A stretch of 64,000 bases of DNA, taken from the NCBI GenBank assembly GCA_002737115.1, contig NSHR01000008.1, forward strand, positions 1 to 64,000. Reading direction: 5' to 3'. A model generated the notes under the pieces. The model had not been told where the DNA came from. It searched no databases and worked only from the letters and a program-made list of their open reading frames with translations. This stretch comes from Gemmatimonadota bacterium. Its GTDB lineage: Bacteria; Gemmatimonadota; Gemmatimonadetes; Gemmatimonadales; Gemmatimonadaceae. Each line of letters opens with the position of its first letter. Position 1 is the first letter of the stretch. The translations under genes were made by a program, and so were the position numbers. Positions 17,471 to 26,921 of this stretch are shown here, piece after piece.

Positions 17471-20400
17471 ATGCGTTTCTCCGCCCTTCTGACGCCGCTC
17501 GCCTGCGGTGTCCTTTTCCAGACCGTAGTGGCCCCGTCGGTTGCGAGCGCCCAGGCCCCGCGCGCCGCGGCCGGGCTCCCGGCACTCGACTCGACCACGT
17601 TCACGGCGTTGTCGTGGCGCAACATCGGCCCGTTCCGCGGCGGCCGATCGGTGGCGGCGGTGGGATTGCCGTCGCAGCCGCTCACGTACGTGGCCGGCTA
17701 TACCGGCGGCGGCTTGTGGCGCACCGACGACGCCGGCAACAGCTGGCGCAATATCTCCGACGGCTTCTTCAAGACGGGGTCGGTGGGCGCGATCGCGGTG
17801 GCGCCCAGCGACGAGAACGTGATCTACGTGGGCATGGGAGAGCATGCGATCCGAGGCCAGTCGTCGACGTATGGCGACGGCATGTACAAGAGCACCGATC
17901 AGGGGCGCACCTGGACCCACATCGGCCTCGCCACCTCGCGGCAGATCTCGGCCGTGCGCGTGCACCCGAGCAACCCCGAGGTGGTGTATGTCGCGGTGCA
18001 GGGTGATCGCTGGAAGGGCACGAGTGATCGCGGCATTTACCGCACGACGGATGGCGGCAAGACGTGGACGCAGCTGCTGAAGGGCGAGAACGCGTTCAGC
18101 GGCGCGAGCGACCTGTCGATGGACGCCACGAACCCGCGCATCTTATACGCGGCGATGTGGGATCATCAGCGCACGCCGTGGATGGTGCGCAGCGGCGGCG
18201 CCGGCAGCGGGATTTGGAAGTCGGTGGACGGCGGTGATACGTGGAAGCGCAGTCAGGAAGGGTTGCCGAAGCTGGTGGGCAAGATCGGTGTGTCGGTGTC
18301 GCCGGCCAATCCCGATCGCGTGTACGCGATGGTGGAAGCGGAGAACGGTGGTCTGTTTCGCAGTGACGATGCCGGTAAGACGTGGCGGCAGATGTCGGGC
18401 GACCGGCTGATTCAGACGCGCTCGTGGTATTACATGAACATCACGGCCGATCCGAAGAACGCCGAGGTGGTGTGGGTGAGCAACGCGCCATTGCTCAAGA
18501 GCATCGACGGCGGGCGCACGTTCGCCAATGTGCCCGCCACGCATGGCGACAATCACGGCCTCTGGATCAACCCGACCAACCCGAATTACCTGATCAATGC
18601 GAACGATGGCGGCGCGTCGATCTCGCTGGATGGTGGCAAGAGTTGGAGCACGCAGGACAATCAGCCCACGTCGCAGTTTTATCACGTGGCGGTGGATGAC
18701 GGCTTTCCGTACAAGCTGTACGGCGGCCAGCAGGACAACAGTTCGGTGATCATCCAGTCGAAGAGCGACGGTGGTAGCATCGGCATTCGCGAGTGGACCG
18801 AAGGCCCTGGCTGCGAAAGCGCGAACATGGGTGTGAGCGCCAAGAACCCGCGCTACGTGTACGGCGGCTGCTATCAGGGGCTGATTGACGAGCTGGATGC
18901 GACCAACGGTCTGGGACGCACGATCATGCCGTGGCCGGAGATGAACCTCACCGAGCCCACGGACAAAACGAAGTACCGCTTCAACTGGACAGCGCCGATC
19001 GAAGTGTCGATGCACGACGACAAGGTCGTGTATCACGGCGGCAACGTGCTGTTCAAGACGACCACGCGCGGACAGAGCTGGACGCCGATCTCGGGCGACC
19101 TCACGCGCAACGACAAGACGCGTCAGGGGTGGGGTGGTGGTCCGATCACCAACGAAGGCGCCGGCGGCGAAGTGTACGCCACGATTGTGGTGATCGAAGA
19201 GTCACCGCACGATGCCAACACGATGTACGTGGGCACCGACGACGGGCTCATTCAGCGCACACTCGATGGAGCCAAGACGTGGACGAATGTCACGCCGGCC
19301 GCGTGGGGCGATGGCCTGGTGAACGAGATCGCGATTTCGCCGCACGATGCGGGCACGATCTATGTGTCGTTCCGGAAGGATCGCCTGGGCGACCCGACGC
19401 CGCACATTTTCATGTCGAAGGATTACGGTGCCACGTTCACGCGCATTGTGAACGGCCTGCGCGACGGGGAGCCGGTACGTGTGGTGCGTGAAGACACCGA
19501 GCGCAAAGGCTTGCTGTACGCCGGCACGGAAACGGGCGTGTATGTGTCGTATGATGCCGGGGCGCAGTGGCTGCCGTTCCGCGGCAACTTCCCGGTGGTG
19601 CCGGTGACGGACTTGCAGGTGAAGCACGGCGACTTGATCGCGGCCACCGAAGGGCGCGCCTTCTGGATTCTCGACGATCTCACGGTGCTGCGTCAGCGCG
19701 CCGATGCCATCGAGAAGGCGGCGATGCACCTGTACGCGCCGCGCGCCGCGGTACTGGCCGGCAGCGGCGGCGGCTTCGGGTCGCCGCGCAATGCCGGCAA
19801 GAATCCGCCGTACGGCGCGGTGATCAACTTCCGCCTGGCGGCGGCGCCCGATACGGCCACGACGTTGCTGCTCGAGTTCCTCGACGTGAAGAACAGCGTG
19901 GTGCGCTCCTTCGCCACAAAGGGCGACACGGTGAACAAGCTCACCGTGAAGACGGGATTGAACGCCTTCAACTGGAACCTGCGCCGTGCGGCGCCGGCGC
20001 GGTTGGCAGGCGTGCTGCTGTTTGGTGCGCCGAGTGACGGTGGTGCGCGCGTGGTGCCCGGTACGTACACGGTGCGTCTCACCATGGGCAGCACGGTGCT
20101 CACGCAGAAGCTCGAGGTGAAGCAGGACCCGCGTCTCGACGTGCCGGCGCGTGTGGTGGCCGAACGGGATTCGGTGGCGAACCTGCTGTCGAACCGCATC
20201 AATGAAATTCACGAGGCGGTGTTGCGCGTGCGTGATCTGAAAACGCAGGTGCAGGGCTACGTGACGCGCGCCAAGGAAACGAGTGCGCCGGATACGATCG
20301 CCAAGGCGGGTCGCACGCTCACGACCAAGCTGGGTGCGCTCGATCCGAAGATGACCACCAAGGCCGGCAATGGGCAGGACATCATCAACTACGCCAACGG

Positions 20401-20626
20401 CATCAACGGTCAGTACGGCTTCCTGCTGGGGCAGGTGGAAGGCAACAGCGAACTCACGCAGCCGGTGAAGGATCGGTTGATGGAGCTCGAGAAGCTGTGG
20501 CAGACGCTCAAGGCTGACGTGGAGCAGGTGGAAACGGTGGACGTGAATGCGTTCAACGCGCTGCTGCAGAAACACAACGTGCCGGGTGTGATCAGTGGCG
20601 CGAAAAAGAAGGGGCCGATTGCATGA
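17471..20626 (+). CDS. BNR/VPS10 (sortilin-like) beta-propeller exported protein, paralog 2
   Basis: From MRFSALLTPLACGVLFQ signal peptide; 'LSWRNIGPFRGGRSVAAVGLPSQPLTYVAGYTGGGLWRTDDAGNSW' and many Asp-box repeats. Confidence 0.9.
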   Translation: MRFSALLTPLACGVLFQTVVAPSVASAQAPRAAAGLPALDSTTFTALSWRNIGPFRGGRSVAAVGLPSQPLTYVAGYTGGGLWRTDDAGNSWRNISDGFFKTGSVGAIAVAPSDENVIYVGMGEHAIRGQSSTYGDGMYKSTDQGRTWTHIGLATSRQISAVRVHPSNPEVVYVAVQGDRWKGTSDRGIYRTTDGGKTWTQLLKGENAFSGASDLSMDATNPRILYAAMWDHQRTPWMVRSGGAGSGIWKSVDGGDTWKRSQEGLPKLVGKIGVSVSPANPDRVYAMVEAENGGLFRSDDAGKTWRQMSGDRLIQTRSWYYMNITADPKNAEVVWVSNAPLLKSIDGGRTFANVPATHGDNHGLWINPTNPNYLINANDGGASISLDGGKSWSTQDNQPTSQFYHVAVDDGFPYKLYGGQQDNSSVIIQSKSDGGSIGIREWTEGPGCESANMGVSAKNPRYVYGGCYQGLIDELDATNGLGRTIMPWPEMNLTEPTDKTKYRFNWTAPIEVSMHDDKVVYHGGNVLFKTTTRGQSWTPISGDLTRNDKTRQGWGGGPITNEGAGGEVYATIVVIEESPHDANTMYVGTDDGLIQRTLDGAKTWTNVTPAAWGDGLVNEIAISPHDAGTIYVSFRKDRLGDPTPHIFMSKDYGATFTRIVNGLRDGEPVRVVREDTERKGLLYAGTETGVYVSYDAGAQWLPFRGNFPVVPVTDLQVKHGDLIAATEGRAFWILDDLTVLRQRADAIEKAAMHLYAPRAAVLAGSGGGFGSPRNAGKNPPYGAVINFRLAAAPDTATTLLLEFLDVKNSVVRSFATKGDTVNKLTVKTGLNAFNWNLRRAAPARLAGVLLFGAPSDGGARVVPGTYTVRLTMGSTVLTQKLEVKQDPRLDVPARVVAERDSVANLLSNRINEIHEAVLRVRDLKTQVQGYVTRAKETSAPDTIAKAGRTLTTKLGALDPKMTTKAGNGQDIINYANGINGQYGFLLGQVEGNSELTQPVKDRLMELEKLWQTLKADVEQVETVDVNAFNALLQKHNVPGVISGAKKKGPIA

Positions 20627-21885
20627 CAGCAGTGATGAGTTTTGGGTTTCGGGTGGTGCGTGTGACGGCGCTGGCGGTCGGGTTGGCCACGCCCGCGCTG
20701 GCGCAGAAGAAGAGCGTGATGGTCGCGCCGTACGTGCCGCCGACGGGGGCGTGGGAACGTCGCTCGCCCTCGGCGATGGGAATGGATTCGGTGAAGCTGG
20801 CCGACGCCATCGCCTACGCCGTCGAGAAGGAGAGCAAGACACCGCGCGATCTCGAGCTCAATCACTACCAGACGTTCGGTCGTGAGCCCTTCGGGGCCGC
20901 GATCGGACCGCTGGCACCGCGTGGTGGCGCCACGGGTGTGATCGTGCGCAAAGGCTACGTGGTGGCCACGTGGGGTGATCCCACCGCGGTCGAGATCGTG
21001 AACAGCGTGACCAAGAGTTTTCTGAGCACGGTGGTGGGGCTGGCCGTCGATGCGGGTCGCATTCGCAGTGTGGATGACACGGTGTCGCAGGTGATGCCAC
21101 CGATTCTGCGGGCGTATCCGAACAGCACAGGACTCGGTGCCGATTGGCCAGGCGATGCCAAGTGGTTACGCCCGTTCGACAGTCCGCACAACAAACGGCT
21201 CACGTGGGATCACCTGCTGCGTCAGGTGAGCGACTGGGAAGGCACGCTGTGGGGCAAGCCCGAGTGGGCCGATCGTCCGGCACAGCAGGTGAACACGTGG
21301 ACCACACGCCCACGCGTGGAGCCGGGTTCGGCGTACGAGTACAACGACACGCGCGTGAACGTGCTGGCGCTGGCGGCGTTGCAGGTATGGCGTCAGCCGC
21401 TGCCGGACATTCTGCGTGACAAAATCATGGAGCCGATTGGCGCGTCGAACACGTGGCGCTGGTACGGTTACGACAACTCGTGGATCGTGCTCGACGGCAA
21501 GTTGGTGCAGTCGGTGAGCGGTGGCGGCCACTGGGGCGGCGGCATGATGATCAACGCCTGGGACATGGCGCGCTTCGGATTGCTCACGCAACGTCGCGGC
21601 GTGTGGGGCGGCAAGCAGCTGCTCTCCGAGGCATGGGTGACCAAGGCCCTCACGCCCACGCCGGCGCAGCCGACGTACGGCTACATGAACTGGTTCGTGA
21701 ACACCGACCGCAAGTACGTGCCGGCGGCACCGCCGCAGGCCTTCGTGCACGTTGGCGCCGGCAACAACATCATTTACGTGGACCCGGTAAACGATGTGGT
21801 TGCGGTGGTGCGCTGGATCGACAGCAATGCGTCGGTGAACGGATTCGTGGAACGGCTGCTGGCGGCGTTGCCGCCCGCCAAGTAA
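20623..21885 (+). CDS. Serine hydrolase, beta-lactamase/transpeptidase-like (class C-type fold)
   Basis: 420 aa; SxxK 'SVTKSFLS', YxN 'YEYNDTRVN', 'GGHWGGGMMINAWDMARFG'; overlaps the upstream stop by ATGA (20623-20626). Confidence 0.87.
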   Translation: MTAVMSFGFRVVRVTALAVGLATPALAQKKSVMVAPYVPPTGAWERRSPSAMGMDSVKLADAIAYAVEKESKTPRDLELNHYQTFGREPFGAAIGPLAPRGGATGVIVRKGYVVATWGDPTAVEIVNSVTKSFLSTVVGLAVDAGRIRSVDDTVSQVMPPILRAYPNSTGLGADWPGDAKWLRPFDSPHNKRLTWDHLLRQVSDWEGTLWGKPEWADRPAQQVNTWTTRPRVEPGSAYEYNDTRVNVLALAALQVWRQPLPDILRDKIMEPIGASNTWRWYGYDNSWIVLDGKLVQSVSGGGHWGGGMMINAWDMARFGLLTQRRGVWGGKQLLSEAWVTKALTPTPAQPTYGYMNWFVNTDRKYVPAAPPQAFVHVGAGNNIIYVDPVNDVVAVVRWIDSNASVNGFVERLLAALPPAK

Positions 21886-21908
21886 CGCACGCGGTGTCGC
21901 AGCCCGGC

Positions 21909-22280
21909 ATGTCGCGCACCACCGTCAGGGCGCCGGCGCTGCTCTTCCTGGCGGCCGGCGTGCTGCATTTCGTGATGCCGGTGTTCTTCGACCGCATCGT
22001 GCCGCCGTGGGTACCGAATGCGCGCATGGCCACGTACGTGAGTGGCGTCTTTGAAATTGTGGGCGCGATCGGATTGCTCATTCCCGCAACGCGTGTTGCG
22101 GCCGCGTGGGGACTGATCGCGTTACTCGTGGCGGTGCTCCCAGCCAACATCCACATGCTGAATCAGGCGCGGGCGGCTGGCGAATCGGCGTGGTTCATCA
22201 TCGGCTTGTGGGTGCGACTACCGGTGCAGCCGCTGCTGATGTGGTGGGTGTGGCGCGTCGCGATTCGTCGTCTGCCGTAA
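21909..22280 (+). CDS. DoxX-like integral membrane protein
   Basis: MSRTTVRAPALLFLAAGVLHFVMPVFFDRIVPPWVP... four TM helices. Confidence 0.75.
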   Translation: MSRTTVRAPALLFLAAGVLHFVMPVFFDRIVPPWVPNARMATYVSGVFEIVGAIGLLIPATRVAAAWGLIALLVAVLPANIHMLNQARAAGESAWFIIGLWVRLPVQPLLMWWVWRVAIRRLP

Positions 22281-22386
22281 TCGAGCGGCGCGTCGGCGCT
22301 GGCGAGGCAGGGTAGGGGGAGTCATGAGGCGCGTGTTGGACTGGCATGGGCGGCGGCGCTATCTCTGCGTTACCTACGAGGTACCG

Positions 22387-23367
22387 ATGCGATCGATCCG
22401 ATGTGTACGGCTTTCCGTTCTCGCGCTCGTGTGGCTCCCCGCCTGCAAAAGCACCGTCTCCGATCCCCCGCCGGTAACACCGGTAACACCGCCAGTGACA
22501 CCGGTGGCAGACTCCTGGACCGTCAGTGGCGGCACCGCGGCGCTCAACATGCAGTCGGCATGGAGTCGTGGCGCGGTCACCTATGTGGGCGGTGCCACCG
22601 GCGTGTACCGCTCGGACGATGCCGGCGCGACGTTTCGCCCGTCGAACACCGGCAACGACGCCGTTGGACCCACGCGTGGCTTCGCGGATGACGCGACGTA
22701 TCTCTACTCGGCCACCAGCCAAGGTGTCTTTCGCAGCAGTGATGCGGGTGCCACATGGGGCGCGCGTAGCATCGGCATGACCGAGACGCGTACCAGCGGG
22801 ATCGTGAAGGCTGGCACGCGACTGTACGTGGTGGGGCCGAGCGGTGTCTTCCGCTCCGACAATCAGGGCGACAGCTGGGCGGCGGCCGGGCTGGCCGGGG
22901 TGGACGTGCGCAGCATCGCTGCCCTCGGCGATGTGGTGTTCGTGGGCACGGTCGGATCCGGGGTCATGAAGAGCGTCGATGGCGGGACCACCTGGGTACC
23001 CAGCAACACCGGACTGACGGCCACCACCTTTCGCGCCATCGAGGCGAAGGGCACCAGCCTTTTTCTCGGCGGTGAGATCGGGACGGGGGTCTTCCGGTCC
23101 AATGACGGCGGCGCGACCTGGTCCCCGCTGGCGGGAGGGCTCCCCTCCTCCACGTATCGCGGCTTCGCCAGCAACGCGCAGTTGATCGTGGCCGGCGCGT
23201 TCGGGTTAGGCGTGTTCTACTCGAAGACCAACGGCGACACATGGGCCGAGCTGAACACCGGTCTCGGTGACAAGACCATTTTTGATCTGGTTATTAGCAA
23301 CGGATTTCTCGTGGCGGCCACGAACACGGGCGGGGCGTTCCGCATTCCGCTGTCGGCCCTGAAATAG
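22387..23367 (+). CDS. BNR-repeat (exo-sialidase-like fold) lipoprotein
   Basis: MRSIRCVRLSVLALVWLPACKSTV lipobox; Pro/Thr/Val linker 'DPPPVTPVTPPVTPV'; repeated 'VYRSDDAGATF', 'VFRSSDAGATW', 'VFRSDNQGDSW', 'MKSVDGGTTW', 'VFRSNDGGATW'. Confidence 0.85.
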   Translation: MRSIRCVRLSVLALVWLPACKSTVSDPPPVTPVTPPVTPVADSWTVSGGTAALNMQSAWSRGAVTYVGGATGVYRSDDAGATFRPSNTGNDAVGPTRGFADDATYLYSATSQGVFRSSDAGATWGARSIGMTETRTSGIVKAGTRLYVVGPSGVFRSDNQGDSWAAAGLAGVDVRSIAALGDVVFVGTVGSGVMKSVDGGTTWVPSNTGLTATTFRAIEAKGTSLFLGGEIGTGVFRSNDGGATWSPLAGGLPSSTYRGFASNAQLIVAGAFGLGVFYSKTNGDTWAELNTGLGDKTIFDLVISNGFLVAATNTGGAFRIPLSALK

Positions 23368-23531
23368 GCACGGCGAATACGATAAGACGGTCGGCATTTA
23401 CGCGCCCATTCGGCAGTCGCGCGAGACCACTCGTCGGGCTCCTCTCATCTCGCCGCGGTGTAGCTTGCGGATGATCTTGGTTTGCTGCACCATGATGGCA
23501 GCCATGTACCGCGCATGCGGAGGGAGTCAGA

Positions 23532-25181
23532 TTGAACCATGATGGAGGCCGCATGGTTGAACAGGGACGCGGGGGCGAAATGCCCGCTCACGCCGCGGAG
23601 ACCGTCCAGGAAGCGACCGCAGACTTTTCTCCGTCGAGCGACGGGGTCGATGCGTCGATGCTGACTCGTCGGGCCTGGCTCCGGAGTGGGATTGCGGTGG
23701 CAGCCGGCGCGGCCGCGGTTGGCGCGGTCCCGGAGCGGAGTGAGGCACAAGCGTCCTCCAATCGCTACGGCTCCGTCTTCAGCCAGCTTGGTCAGCAGGT
23801 GACATGGCAGTCACCGGAACTGCGGTTGCTTCGCCGCATTTCGCTGGGCATCACGGCGGCCGAGGTGTCGCGCGTTCAGCGGTTGGGGTACGGGGCGTAT
23901 CTCGAGGAGCAGTTGGCCTGGGAAGCGATCGATGACCGCGCCTGCGAGGAGCACTTGGCGCGTGGGTTTTCCGATTTTGAAGCGCTGACGCCCCGGGACA
24001 CGCTGGTTCACCAGGCAGCCAACACGCTGGGGCCGTACGTCCTGGATCCCTACCAGCGTCACGTGGCCGAGCGCGCAATTCTGGGCAAGCGGCAGCTTCA
24101 GGAGCGCATGGTGGAGTTCTGGACCGACCACTTTCACGTGAATCTGTGGGTGTTTGGCGGTCTCAAGCCGTTTCATGATCTGGTGGCGATTCGTCCGTTG
24201 TCCCTCGCGTCTGTCGGCGCCTTGGTCCGTGCCACCATGCGCAGTCCCGCCATGCTGCACTACCTGGACCAGGTGTGGAGTACGAAGTGGGGGGTGAACG
24301 AGAACTATGCCCGCGAGCTGATGGAGCTGCACACGGTGGGCGTCGAAGGCGGATACACGCAGCAGGATGTGCATGGGCTGGCGCGCATCCTCACCGGATG
24401 GTCGGTGGACGAGCGAGGCGAGTTCGAGTACAAAGCGTACAACCATGACTTCGGCGCCAAGTCGTGCTTCGGCATGACCTTTCCTGAGACGCCGCCGGGC
24501 CCTCGCACGGCGGGCATGGAGGAGGGCGTCGCCTTCGGCGAACACCTCATCCGTCATCCGAAGACCAAACGGTATATCGCCACCAAGTTGCTGAAATGGT
24601 TTGTGTCGCCCACGCCCAGTGCGACACAGGTGCAAGCTGTCGTGAACGCCTACGGTGAGGAGGGCGACATCAAGGCCATGTTACGCGTGGTCTTGTCACC
24701 GGCGAATGTCCAGCGGGCACCAGCCAAGCTGAAACGGCCGTTTCATTTTGTCGTGTCCGCCATACGGGGGACCGGCGCCGAGGTCCGGTCGCGTGTGAAC
24801 TACCGCACGGACAACGACGGCATCGGGGGGATTCTGGGGTCACTTGGGCATGCCGTCGGCAACTGGCAGACGCCGGATGGCTACCCTGACCGCGCGGATT
24901 TCTGGGCGGGCATGATCGTGGATCGATGGAATGCGACAGAGCAACTCGCGCAGAACGGGAACACGAGCCGCGGCAGCGTCATCACCGACTTCGCGGGGTT
25001 TGTCGAGGATGGCACGGTGGACGGCGTGGTCGCTGGCATGAATAGGCGCCTGTTCGGTGGCGAGATGTCCGCGCCGCTGGCCACCGAGATCCGCAATACG
25101 CTCCGCTCCGGGGTGACGACGAGTCGGCTGCAGAACGCGGTCCGTCTCGCGCTCATCTCCCCCGAATTTCAGTTCTACTGA
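23532..25181 (+). CDS. DUF1800 domain-containing protein, Tat-type signal
   Basis: 549 aa; 'LTRRAWLRSGIAVAAGAAAVGA'; 'LLRRISLGITAAEVSRVQRLGYGAYLEEQL', 'ERMVEFWTDHFHVN', 'NENYARELMELHTVGVEGGYTQQDVHGLARILTGWSVD' are DUF1800 signatures. Confidence 0.92.
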   Translation: MNHDGGRMVEQGRGGEMPAHAAETVQEATADFSPSSDGVDASMLTRRAWLRSGIAVAAGAAAVGAVPERSEAQASSNRYGSVFSQLGQQVTWQSPELRLLRRISLGITAAEVSRVQRLGYGAYLEEQLAWEAIDDRACEEHLARGFSDFEALTPRDTLVHQAANTLGPYVLDPYQRHVAERAILGKRQLQERMVEFWTDHFHVNLWVFGGLKPFHDLVAIRPLSLASVGALVRATMRSPAMLHYLDQVWSTKWGVNENYARELMELHTVGVEGGYTQQDVHGLARILTGWSVDERGEFEYKAYNHDFGAKSCFGMTFPETPPGPRTAGMEEGVAFGEHLIRHPKTKRYIATKLLKWFVSPTPSATQVQAVVNAYGEEGDIKAMLRVVLSPANVQRAPAKLKRPFHFVVSAIRGTGAEVRSRVNYRTDNDGIGGILGSLGHAVGNWQTPDGYPDRADFWAGMIVDRWNATEQLAQNGNTSRGSVITDFAGFVEDGTVDGVVAGMNRRLFGGEMSAPLATEIRNTLRSGVTTSRLQNAVRLALISPEFQFY

Positions 25182-25191
25182 GGAGCCACGC

Positions 25192-26469
25192 ATGTCCGAC
25201 CGTCACCAGCGCCCCGTGGGGTGCAACGAGTATGAGCAAGTGCATCGTCGCCGGTTCCTTCAGTGGGCGGGCGCCGGTGCCGCGGCGACGGTGGTTCCGG
25301 CGTGGATGCCGGAGATGCGCTTCGCCGAGTCGGCGGACACCGCCCGCGACATCATCGTGTCGATCTTCCTGCGTGGCGGCGCCGATGGCCTCTCGATGGT
25401 GGTCCCGTTCGCCGATGCGGCGTATTATCGCGGCCGACCCACCATTTCCGTGCCGCGGCCGGATTCGACATCCCCCAATCGGGGCAGTGCGCTCGACGAT
25501 CACTTCATGCTGCCACCCGCGATGCGGGCCTTGCTGGCGCCGTACCGGGCGGGCGACCTGCTGTTCGTCCAAGCGGCGGGGCAGCGGTACACGAAATCAC
25601 GATCGCACTTCGAGGCGGAGCGGTACCTCGAACAGGGGAAACCGGATGATTATCTCATCCAGAGCGGATGGCTCGCTCGGCATCTGGCGATGGTCCCCCC
25701 ATTGAATGCGGACGCCTCTCTTCGGGCGATCTCGGTCACGTATGGCGTCCCCCACACCCTGACGGGGGCGCCCCGCACGCTGTCGATCCCCAGACCCGAC
25801 CAGTTTCAGGTTAACACGCCGTCGGAGCTGGCGCTCCAGCGACTGTACAGCACCGCGTGGGCGCCGCTCCGTGACAGCGCCATGGACGCGCTTGGCACCG
25901 CCAACATGCTGCGCATGCTGGACTTCGACGGCTACCGTTCCTCGAATGGGGCGACGTATGGCACCGACAATTTCGGACAGGCGCTCAAGTCGATCGCCGT
26001 GCTGATCAGGGGTGACGTTGGGCTCGAGGCGGCCCACGTGGATCTCGGCGCCTGGGATACACATGCCAATCAGGGCACCGTCGGTGGTTCGATGGCCGGC
26101 GTCATGGAGGAGCTGGCCGCGGGGCTCGGCGCGTTCTGGCAGGACGTGATGCAAGGCGCCCGGTCCACCCGAGTGACGCTGGTGGTCACCACGGAGTTCG
26201 GGCGCAACGCGCGCGAGAATGGCTCGATGGGGACAGACCATGGCCGGGCCAGCGTGATGTTCGTGATGGGTCCCGCGATCGCTGGCGGGCGGGTCCTCAC
26301 CGACTGGCCGGGGCTCGAGCGGGAAGAGCTCGAAGACGGTCAAGACCTTCGGGTGACCATCGATACGCGCGACGTGCTTGCCGAGATCGTCCAACGCCGT
26401 CTGAGCAACTCGAACCTGTCGGTGGTGTTCCCCGATTATCTCCCGCGTTTCCGTGGAGTCACGAGATGA
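25192..26469 (+). CDS. DUF1501 domain-containing protein, Tat-type signal
   Basis: 425 aa; 'HRRRFLQWAGAGAAATVVP', 'IVSIFLRGGADGLSMVVPF', 'HVDLGAWDTHANQG', 'VVTTEFGRNARENGSMGTDHGRASVMFVMG'. Confidence 0.93.
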   Translation: MSDRHQRPVGCNEYEQVHRRRFLQWAGAGAAATVVPAWMPEMRFAESADTARDIIVSIFLRGGADGLSMVVPFADAAYYRGRPTISVPRPDSTSPNRGSALDDHFMLPPAMRALLAPYRAGDLLFVQAAGQRYTKSRSHFEAERYLEQGKPDDYLIQSGWLARHLAMVPPLNADASLRAISVTYGVPHTLTGAPRTLSIPRPDQFQVNTPSELALQRLYSTAWAPLRDSAMDALGTANMLRMLDFDGYRSSNGATYGTDNFGQALKSIAVLIRGDVGLEAAHVDLGAWDTHANQGTVGGSMAGVMEELAAGLGAFWQDVMQGARSTRVTLVVTTEFGRNARENGSMGTDHGRASVMFVMGPAIAGGRVLTDWPGLEREELEDGQDLRVTIDTRDVLAEIVQRRLSNSNLSVVFPDYLPRFRGVTR

Positions 26470-26921
26470 AGGTGATGCGCGTGGTGTGGTTCGCGGCGAG
26501 CCTGTTGGGCGCGACGGCCTGTGAGGGGGCGATGGGCCCGGCTGGCCCGCAGGGTCCGGCCGGTCCGGCTGGTCCACAGGGGGTGCCGGGGGGTCAGGGG
26601 CAGACCGGTCCCACTGGTCCTGCCGGTCCTGCCGGTCCGCAGGGGCCGTCCGGTCTGGTGAACCGATCCGAGGCCACCGGCCTGTTTGACGCATCGGGTT
26701 CGTACACGATGACCTTGCCGTCCGCCTCGGTGGCCAACAACAAGCTGCCCTTTGTGGCATGCTGGATGTCCATCGACGGAAAGACCTGGATTTCCGTGAG
26801 CCAAGCCCCGGCGATTGCGGGTGATGTCTTCTGCGGCCTGACAGGTATTGGTACGGCTCCCGGCGTGACCATCGTGAATGGCGTGGCGGGTTGGCGGTAC
26901 TATTTGCTTGCCATGTGGTAA
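26466..26921 (+). CDS. Collagen-like repeat protein, probable lipoprotein
   Basis: 151 aa; signal then Cys at codon 19 and 15 consecutive G-x-y triplets (GAM GPA GPQ GPA GPA GPQ GVP GGQ GQT GPT GPA GPA GPQ GPS GLV); ATGA overlap with the DUF1501 stop (26466-26469). Confidence 0.88.
   Translation: MKVMRVVWFAASLLGATACEGAMGPAGPQGPAGPAGPQGVPGGQGQTGPTGPAGPAGPQGPSGLVNRSEATGLFDASGSYTMTLPSASVANNKLPFVACWMSIDGKTWISVSQAPAIAGDVFCGLTGIGTAPGVTIVNGVAGWRYYLLAMW
26526..26660 (+). repeat. 9-bp-periodic collagen-like G-x-y coding repeat (15 triplets)
   Basis: Direct translation of 26526-26660. Confidence 0.9.

Noticed and set aside
17471-20626. Label as glycosyl hydrolase/sialidase for BNR proteins
   Set aside because: Asp-box repeats alone do not show catalysis; kept as VPS10/BNR propeller.
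26526-26660. CRISPR-like or other non-coding tandem repeat
   Set aside because: 9-bp periodicity is explained by collagen G-x-y codons; no direct-repeat/spacer layout.
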